Below are positions 58,466 through 64,000 of a DNA stretch of 64,000 nucleotides, piece after piece. Both the position numbers and the translations under genes were made by a program. The stretch is taken from positions 1 through 64,000 of the forward strand of contig CAMNOU010000007.1 of NCBI GenBank assembly GCA_946546945.1, read 5' to 3'. The notes beneath the pieces are model-generated. The model worked only from the letters and a program-made list of their open reading frames with translations, did no database searches and was not told where the DNA came from. Position 1 is the stretch's first letter. Each line of letters opens with the position of its first letter. This stretch comes from an uncultured Lachnospiraceae bacterium (GTDB taxonomy: Bacteria > Bacillota > Clostridia > Lachnospirales > Lachnospiraceae).

Positions 58466-60001
58466 TCATTTTATTCCTTCGCGCACAGCGTCTTTCAGGC
58501 AGTCGATCATGGAATCCATCGTAGCTTTCAGCGAAGTCCGCGTCTGCATGCCAAGCTCTTCGGCCGCAGTCTGTGTCTGTCGACCGATGCAGATGGCCCT
58601 TACTCCAGAGAAATCGTTCCTCCCGCTGCCCGCCGCAAATCCCCGGACACAGGAAGCACTGGTAAACAGGACATAATCTGCATCCGCGTTTTCCAGGGCC
58701 TGTTCTTCCTCCGGCAGCCGTGAGGACACATACTTCGTATCATAAGACGCAGCATCCGTAATCTGCACCTCCGGCACCTTCTTCAGCTCTTCGATCAGTT
58801 CCTGATTGCCTGCTGCTGCCCGCGGAATCAGGATCCTGCTTCCCTCCGGAAGGATTCCGGCAAGCTGACGGCCGAGATTTTCCCCGTCATAGGTATCCGG
58901 CATAAAATCTGCCCGCAGGCCATAGCTTCGCAGTGCTTTCCGGCTTCCTTCCCCGATCACGGCAATTTTAATTCCGGAAAGGATGCGCATATCCTTCCGT
59001 TCATATAACCGTTTGAAAAAGATGCGCACTCCGGCAGGACTTGTAAAGATCAGCCAGTCATAGCCTCCATTCTCCAGACAATCCAATGCCTCATCCAGGA
59101 GTTCTGCGCGTTCCTTATCAGCATCATCCTCATACACAGGCACCGTCCGTATGGCCGGCATTTCCAGCACCTCTGCCCCTTCCTGTCTGAGCCGTTCTGA
59201 CAAGTCATGCATCTGCTCTCTCGGTCTGGTCACCATGACCCTGACCCCGGCCAGAGGACGCTTCTCAAACCAGGAAAAGGTTTCCGCCAGTTCACATACC
59301 TTTCCCACGACGATGATCGCCGGCGTCTGTATCTGATTTTTTTCACATTCCGACGGCAGGGTTGCGACTGTGGCAATGACTCTGCGCTGTGCAGCGGTTG
59401 TCCCGCGCTCCAGCACCGCAGCCGGCATCGTTTCTTCCATTCCGGCATCCATGAGTCCCCGGCAGATATCCGCCAGGGAAGAAATCCCCATCAAAAAAAC
59501 CAGGGTTCCTTTTGTGCGCACCAATGCTTCAAAATCGATGTCATAACTCAGATCCTTCCGCCGGTGCCCGGTAATGACGTGAACACTGGAGCAGAAATCC
59601 CGGTGTGTGACCGGAATCCCATTATAGGCAGGAACGGCGAACGCACTCGTCACGCCTGGCACCACCTCAAAGGGAATCTGATGCTCAGCCAGGAGCTCCA
59701 GTTCTTCCCCTCCTCTTCCGAACACAAACGGATCTCCGCCTTTCAGGCGCACGACCTTTTTGCCTTTCAAAGCTTCCTGAAGAAGGATCTGATTGGTTTC
59801 TTCCTGACGAAGTGTATGATTTCCGGCTCGCTTCCCTGCATAAATGATTTCTGCGGAGTCCGGAATCATGTCCAGAATGGCCCGTCCTACCAGCGCATCA
59901 TATACAACAACATCCGCTTCCTGCAGTATTTTTCTCCCTTTCAGTGTGAACAGGCCCGGATCTGCGGGGCCCGCTCCGACAAGCCAGACTTTTCCTCTCA
60001 T
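58466..60001 (-). CDS. cobA-hemD: fused uroporphyrinogen-III C-methyltransferase / uroporphyrinogen-III synthase
   Basis: 511 aa bifunctional protein. Residues 1-245: SUMT domain (VWLVGAGPADPGLFTLKGRKIL, VVRLKGGDPFVFGRGGEE, VPGVTSAFAVPAYNGIPVTHR, LVFLMGI), adding methyls at C2 and C7 of uroporphyrinogen III to give precorrin-2. Residues 250-511: HemD domain (GVRVMVTRPREQ, DWLIFTSPAGVRIFF, TSASCVRGF). This fusion is common in Clostridia and directs flux toward precorrin-2. Overlaps hemC by four bases. Confidence 0.95.
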   Translation of the reverse strand: MRGKVWLVGAGPADPGLFTLKGRKILQEADVVVYDALVGRAILDMIPDSAEIIYAGKRAGNHTLRQEETNQILLQEALKGKKVVRLKGGDPFVFGRGGEELELLAEHQIPFEVVPGVTSAFAVPAYNGIPVTHRDFCSSVHVITGHRRKDLSYDIDFEALVRTKGTLVFLMGISSLADICRGLMDAGMEETMPAAVLERGTTAAQRRVIATVATLPSECEKNQIQTPAIIVVGKVCELAETFSWFEKRPLAGVRVMVTRPREQMHDLSERLRQEGAEVLEMPAIRTVPVYEDDADKERAELLDEALDCLENGGYDWLIFTSPAGVRIFFKRLYERKDMRILSGIKIAVIGEGSRKALRSYGLRADFMPDTYDGENLGRQLAGILPEGSRILIPRAAAGNQELIEELKKVPEVQITDAASYDTKYVSSRLPEEEQALENADADYVLFTSASCVRGFAAGSGRNDFSGVRAICIGRQTQTAAEELGMQTRTSLKATMDSMIDCLKDAVREGIK

Positions 60002-60897
60002 AATTCCACCTCTTTTTCTGCGGCGTCCCGCAATGCACGGGCAAGATTCCTCCCGATGACAGCTGCTTCTTTGACATCTCCTGTCCGGCTGTCTGTTACA
60101 AAAAATCCATCCGACTCACGATAGTAAAGACCTCTGAGCGTGATCTTCTCCTTCGTGACGACCGCATGCGCGCACACCGGAGACGTACAGCCGCCGTCCA
60201 GCTCCCTTACAAACGCGCGTTCACATACTGCCGCAGCCTGTGCTTCTTTATCATGAAACGCATCGAGATACGAATAATCCTCTCCGGCTCTCCCCTGAAG
60301 TGCGAGAATGCCCTGTCCTGCCGCCGGAATCATCTCTTCCACCGTAAAATATCTGCTGATCCGATGCTCCAGCCCCAGCCTTTTCAGGCCGGCGGCCGCC
60401 AGCACGAGCGCACTGTACTGACCTTCCTCCAGCTTTCGAAGTCTTGTCTGAACATTTCCCCGTACCGGGGCGATCTCCATATCCGGATACAGCTTCTTCA
60501 GCTGAATGCTCCTGCGCAGACTGGCTGAGCCGATCGGAAGATCTCTGTTCAGTTCCGTCTCTCCCTCCGGAAGCACCAGGACATCCCTGGGGTCTTCTCT
60601 TGCGGAAAAAGCAACCAGAGGCAGATCCTCCGGAAGATCCATCGGTACATCTTTTAAGCTGTGTACCGAAACATCCGTGCGCTTATCTCTCAAAGCGAGA
60701 TCAAGCTCTTTTACAAACAACCCTTTTCCGCCTACCTGGTCGAGCGTCCGGTCAAGGATTCTGTCACCGGTTGTTTTCATCGTCACAAGCTCCGCCTCTG
60801 TCCGGGGATATTCCTTTTTCAGATACTCCAGCACCATTTCGCTCTGTATCACAGCCAGCCGGCTCTCACGGCTGCCCACTACTATCTTCTGCTTCAT
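59998..60897 (-). CDS. hemC: hydroxymethylbilane synthase
   Basis: 299 aa. Polymerises four porphobilinogens. The dipyrromethane cofactor cysteine is in LDGGCTSPVCAHA; GSRESRLAVIQSEMV, SLKDVPMD and VRGNVQTRLRKL are the substrate-binding blocks. The LDGGCTSPV cofactor loop departs slightly from the common EGGCQVPI form. It follows hemA by three bases. Confidence 0.95.
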   Translation of the reverse strand: MKQKIVVGSRESRLAVIQSEMVLEYLKKEYPRTEAELVTMKTTGDRILDRTLDQVGGKGLFVKELDLALRDKRTDVSVHSLKDVPMDLPEDLPLVAFSAREDPRDVLVLPEGETELNRDLPIGSASLRRSIQLKKLYPDMEIAPVRGNVQTRLRKLEEGQYSALVLAAAGLKRLGLEHRISRYFTVEEMIPAAGQGILALQGRAGEDYSYLDAFHDKEAQAAAVCERAFVRELDGGCTSPVCAHAVVTKEKITLRGLYYRESDGFFVTDSRTGDVKEAAVIGRNLARALRDAAEKEVEL

Positions 60898-60900
60898 TGA

Positions 60901-62139
60901 TCAGCATTCCTTTTCCATTATTTCTTCCATCGCCTGCAGACATTCACGGAATACATCATCCGGGACTCTGGTCCGGAGACCGAAAAGCAGCCGGTTCATC
61001 ATGCGGGAAGATGCTCCCGTGATCTCACTGATGAGTTCTTCTTTTCCGCTGCCCGCAAGTGTCATCTGACGCAGTGCAGGCGTCATACGTCCGACCACGT
61101 CCGCTCCGGCCCGCTCTTTCAGCCTCTGAATCCGCGGCACATAGTCTTTCCCCTCATACCATTCATAAAACCGGTCTTCCTCTTCCCGGAGAATTGAGTC
61201 GGCTATGACCAGATTCTCCTTCAGCTTATCCGACTCGAGATCAATATGAAAGGAGTCAATATCATATAACTGCACCCAGGGCAGATCCGCGGCTTCCGGT
61301 TCAATGTCTCTCGGCACAGCCAGATCAATCAGAAAGATCCGGTGATCCAGGTTGAGCGGCTCCAGCTCTGCGCGCGTCAGTGTGTAGTTGGGACTGCTGG
61401 TCGCGCTTACCACAAAATCGCATTCCGGTAGCATTTTTAATCGGTCATTATAGTCGATCCTGCGGCATCCGTCCGGCACCTCCACTACTCCGCTGTGATA
61501 CTGACGCACCGTGACCATGACATCCGCTCCCTGTTCCAGAAGAGTCCTTGCCGAAATCCGTCCCATCATCCCGTTCCCGATGACCATACAGGTCTTCCCG
61601 GAAACAGAAAAGCCCTCTTTTTTCATGTACTGAAGAGCCGTATGAATCACAGACTTGTCCGCCGTAGACAGATCTGTCTCTGTTTTTACCCTCTTGGCTC
61701 CTGTCACGGCCTGGCGGAAAAGGACTTCCAGCGTGTGATCTGTGGTATAACAGCTCCTTGCGAACGCCAGGGCATCTCCCACCTGCGTCACAATCTGATC
61801 TTCTCCGATGATTCTCGAATCCAGACCGGATGCAAGCAGAAACAGATGCTCCACCGCTTCCTTCCCCTGCCGGTACACAGCATAGGACTCATATTCCGAA
61901 GTGTCCACTCCCAGAAAATCGCAAAGCATGGAAACAATCCTGTCTTCTGATGCGTCCCCCTCTGAACTGAGCCACAACTCCATACGATTACAGGTCGAAA
62001 TCAAAACACAGCCATCCAGGCCGGCCTGCTTTTTTAAAAGATCATAAAAGCTTTTTTTCTGATTCGTTGTAAAAGAAAACTTGCTGCGGATATCCAGATC
62101 TGCCCTCTTATGATCAATTCCCATCATAGATATGGCCAT
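60901..62139 (-). CDS. hemA: glutamyl-tRNA reductase
   Basis: 412 aa, the committed step of the C5 pathway. Catalytic Cys50 in LISTCNRMEL, then GEDQIVTQVGDA, the NADPH-binding VIGNGMMGRISARTL, and a C-terminal dimerisation helix. First gene of a long operon running hemA-hemC-cobA/hemD-cbiL-ABC-cbiK-NEAT-cbiF-cbiH-cobD-cbiP-cbiC-LysR. Start ATG after AAAGGGG. The leader holds a repeat element and no cobalamin riboswitch. Confidence 0.94.
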   Translation of the reverse strand: MAISMMGIDHKRADLDIRSKFSFTTNQKKSFYDLLKKQAGLDGCVLISTCNRMELWLSSEGDASEDRIVSMLCDFLGVDTSEYESYAVYRQGKEAVEHLFLLASGLDSRIIGEDQIVTQVGDALAFARSCYTTDHTLEVLFRQAVTGAKRVKTETDLSTADKSVIHTALQYMKKEGFSVSGKTCMVIGNGMMGRISARTLLEQGADVMVTVRQYHSGVVEVPDGCRRIDYNDRLKMLPECDFVVSATSSPNYTLTRAELEPLNLDHRIFLIDLAVPRDIEPEAADLPWVQLYDIDSFHIDLESDKLKENLVIADSILREEEDRFYEWYEGKDYVPRIQRLKERAGADVVGRMTPALRQMTLAGSGKEELISEITGASSRMMNRLLFGLRTRVPDDVFRECLQAMEEIMEKEC

Positions 62140-62166
62140 TTTATACTACCCCTTTATGTTTCTAAG

Positions 62167-62197
62167 AATTTCAAGTCTCTCTCACTGAGATGAAAAC
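62167..62197 (-). repeat. 5'-UTR element, copy 2 (short form)
   Basis: On the minus strand GTTTTCATCTCAGTG then AGAGAGACTTGAAATT. It shares both flanks with the element at 38591-38649 but lacks the central hairpin arm, as if deleted between two GTCTC repeats. Located at the very start of the hemA transcript. Confidence 0.55.
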
Positions 62198-62198
62198 T

Positions 62199-62228
62199 AT
62201 TATATCAGCTGTAAAAGAACTCATTGAA
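62199..62228 (-). promoter_or_regulatory. hemA operon promoter
   Basis: TTCAAT (62228-62223), 18-bp spacer, TATAAT (62204-62199) on the minus strand. The -10 is perfect, the -35 weak, so an activator is possible. Confidence 0.55.
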
Positions 62229-62313
62229 AAAAAAATTGAGTTTTCTGGTAATTTCTTTGAGTTATTGGAAAAAGAATCCGTTTTGATCCGGTTCGCCCTG
62301 AGGGAAACGCCGA

Positions 62314-62838
62314 TCATACGGTTTCTCCTTTTACCATGACGGGGATCCCGCAGACGACCTCTGTGAATACATCCGCCATGGCGGCAAGCTCACGGTTGAT
62401 CCGTGCGAGCTCCTGCTGGTAGATCATCGTCTCCTCAGGATAAACGATCCCGTCGGAAAATACTTCATTTGTAACGATTACCAGATGATCCGTAAACGTC
62501 TGCAAATGACGGACCCCTTCCAGAATCTTCTCTGCCGCTCTGTCCTTTCTTCCCTCCGGCGCAAACATTTCGTTTGCGGTCAGATTGGACATACATTCCA
62601 GAAGAATACAGGAATATCTCCCGATCCGGACCGTTTCCAGACCGGTATAGCACTCAAGCGTCTCAAACCCTTTTCCTGCGCGCAGCCTGTGGTGTCTGCG
62701 GATCCTTCTTTCCCCTTCTTCTCCATACGGCTGCATGGTGGCAATATATAGTTTTTTCCCTTTTGCCAGCTTCATGCACAGCCCTTCTGCCCAGGCCGAC
62801 TTCCCGCTGGCGCTTCCTCCCGTCACAAGACAGAGCAT
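62314..62838 (-). CDS. cobU: adenosylcobinamide kinase / adenosylcobinamide-phosphate guanylyltransferase
   Basis: 174 aa. Activates adenosylcobinamide for nucleotide-loop assembly. P-loop GGSASGKSAWAEGL at residues 7-20, the IATMQPYGEEGERRIRRHHRLRAGKGFETLE block with the guanylylated His, and VIVTNEVFSDGIVYPEET. Standard length. Overlaps the 3' end of cbiD by 16 bases, so translation is coupled. CobS, the next enzyme, is not in the window. Confidence 0.95.
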   Translation of the reverse strand: MLCLVTGGSASGKSAWAEGLCMKLAKGKKLYIATMQPYGEEGERRIRRHHRLRAGKGFETLECYTGLETVRIGRYSCILLECMSNLTANEMFAPEGRKDRAAEKILEGVRHLQTFTDHLVIVTNEVFSDGIVYPEETMIYQQELARINRELAAMADVFTEVVCGIPVMVKGETV

Positions 62839-64000
62839 TCTTCCATCCCCCGTTCCTTCTTCAGAGCCTCCAGCAATTCCGGAACATCCTGTGTCCTTCC
62901 CAGTTCGCCGAATACATTCGAGAAAATGACTGCTCCGGTCTTTAACATCCCGCGCGCCCTGTGTTTCAGATAATCATCTATCTTTTCTGTCATGATCTTC
63001 ATGGAAGGCTCAAACAGTCCCGCCTCCCGGATAACGCGGAGTCCTTCGTCCGTTGTCACACAGTCCAGAATACTTCGGGCAGTTTTTGCACTGCCTCCTG
63101 CCCTGAGCGCACAGGAGGCCAGGATTTCCATTCTCGCATCCGCATCTTTCGAATGTGTATTCATGATCCCGCCGGCCACTTTGATAAATTTTCCAATATG
63201 TGCCACGAAAAGGATGCCCGAGAGTTCCTGTTCCACCGCCATGTCTATGGTCTGCCCCACGTAATTGCTGCATTTGACTGCTTCGTCATCCGGAAACGGG
63301 AAGTGCCCCTTCAGGTAATCTGTTCCGTAATTGCCGGGAGTAATTAAAAGGTATTGCCGGTCATATCCCTTCTGACGCATCTCTACCCCGATGGTCTCAA
63401 TCAGAGCTCTCTCACTCATAGGTTCGACGATTCCGCTCGTCCCGAGGACAGAGATTCCTCCCATGATCCCCAGACGCGGGTTAAACGTCTGCGCAGCCAG
63501 CTTTTCTCCTGCAGGAATGCTGACCGTCACGACGATTCCGCCGTGATAATCGAACTGCGCGCAAATGCGTTTTATTTCCTCCGTGATCATCTGCCGGGGC
63601 ACACGGTTAATGGCCGGAGCCCCCACCGGCTGCTCCAGTCCGGGAAGCGTCACTTTTCCCACGCCTTCCGCTCCCTCAATGGCAACCACCACATCCGCAT
63701 CGGGATCCGCTTCGTCCGGGAAAAAATGCATTCTTTTGACTGCTTCTTCTTTCCCGCACTTTCTGACATGTGCATATACAAAAACACCATTCGTCACATC
63801 CGGATCGTCTCCGGCATCCTTCTGAATTGCGCAGGATGCTTCTTCGCTGTTCCACACGGAATCCGCCGGCTCCAGAAACAATGTGATTCCCTTCGGAGTA
63901 TCAAGTCTGACTTCGGGTACATCCTTTCCGGAGAGCATCATATGTACTGCTGCCTGCGCGGCTGCAGCGGCGCAGCTGCCGGTCGTATAACCGGAGCGGA
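62823..64000 (-). CDS. cbiD: cobalt-precorrin-5B C1-methyltransferase, 5' end outside the window
   Basis: About 392 codons visible; the reading frame stays open to the right edge. The family N-terminus RSGYTTGSCAAAAAQAAV lies there, ahead of the internal ATG at 63941, so only a few codons are missing. Further blocks: EGVGKVTLPGLEQPVGAPAINRVP, GGISVLGTSGIVEPMSERAL and VAHIGKFIKVAGGIMNTHSK. CbiD methylates C1 in the anaerobic pathway. First in the visible part of the operon; other cbi genes probably lie upstream. Confidence 0.94.
   Translation of the reverse strand, partial: RSGYTTGSCAAAAAQAAVHMMLSGKDVPEVRLDTPKGITLFLEPADSVWNSEEASCAIQKDAGDDPDVTNGVFVYAHVRKCGKEEAVKRMHFFPDEADPDADVVVAIEGAEGVGKVTLPGLEQPVGAPAINRVPRQMITEEIKRICAQFDYHGGIVVTVSIPAGEKLAAQTFNPRLGIMGGISVLGTSGIVEPMSERALIETIGVEMRQKGYDRQYLLITPGNYGTDYLKGHFPFPDDEAVKCSNYVGQTIDMAVEQELSGILFVAHIGKFIKVAGGIMNTHSKDADARMEILASCALRAGGSAKTARSILDCVTTDEGLRVIREAGLFEPSMKIMTEKIDDYLKHRARGMLKTGAVIFSNVFGELGRTQDVPELLEALKKERGMEECSVL

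Overview
The window reads as chromosome of an anaerobic, low-to-mid GC Gram-positive bacterium, most like the Lachnospiraceae/Clostridia. The pointers are AGGAGG-type ribosome binding sites, a clostridial-type 6S RNA, glutaminyl-tRNA synthetase, C5-pathway haem genes, anaerobic (early cobalt insertion) cobalamin genes, a fused 2-hydroxyacyl-CoA dehydratase activase, and corrinoid methyltransferases with a RACo-type activator. I see no transposase, phage gene or CRISPR array.

Layout. 1-13.3 kb is mixed housekeeping: a partial membrane-anchored protein, 6S RNA, cdd-deoC, an operon of two serine hydrolases plus an ATP-grasp enzyme, glnS, a rhomboid-fold protein without the catalytic serine motif, a LysM protein and a 1412-aa activase fusion. 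tRNA-Leu(CAA) and lysA follow. 14.8-25.6 kb (minus strand) is a cobalamin-riboswitch locus. It runs from the riboswitch through a NEAT-like surface protein, a FecBCD-type importer, an exported lipoprotein form of the cobaltochelatase CbiK, a second NEAT-like lipoprotein, cbiB, hemB and hemL to precorrin-2 dehydrogenase. 25.6-27.8 kb holds cobT and a CobW-type GTPase behind a promoter carrying a palindrome.

27.8-36.3 kb and 42.8-48.3 kb form a corrinoid methyltransferase island: four UroD/MtaA-type methyltransferases, one corrinoid protein, a RACo-type reductive activator, a DUF2284 protein, a sodium:solute symporter followed by two microproteins, a lone hydantoinase-A-like ATPase, a LysR regulator and a PocR-AraC regulator. 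Between the two halves lie an ArsR-controlled P1B metal efflux operon (36.4-39.1 kb) and a second cobalamin-riboswitch importer (39.2-42.5 kb).

48.4-64 kb (minus strand) is the main tetrapyrrole/cobalamin operon: cbiD and cobU, then hemA, hemC, cobA-hemD, cbiL, an ABC-2 exporter-like pair, cytosolic cbiK, a third NEAT-like protein, cbiF, cbiH, cobD, cbiP, cbiC and a LysR gene. Together the genes make uroporphyrinogen III from glutamyl-tRNA, take it through most of the anaerobic corrin pathway, import corrinoid or a related metal chelate, and use the cofactor in methyl transfer. cbiE, cbiT, cbiG, cbiJ, cbiA, cobS and the adenosyltransferase are not in the window and may lie beyond its right edge.

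The least conventional signals are the exported CbiK/NEAT-like/importer set under riboswitch control, the pairing of exported and histidine-altered cytosolic CbiK forms, and the methyltransferase island with its microproteins.
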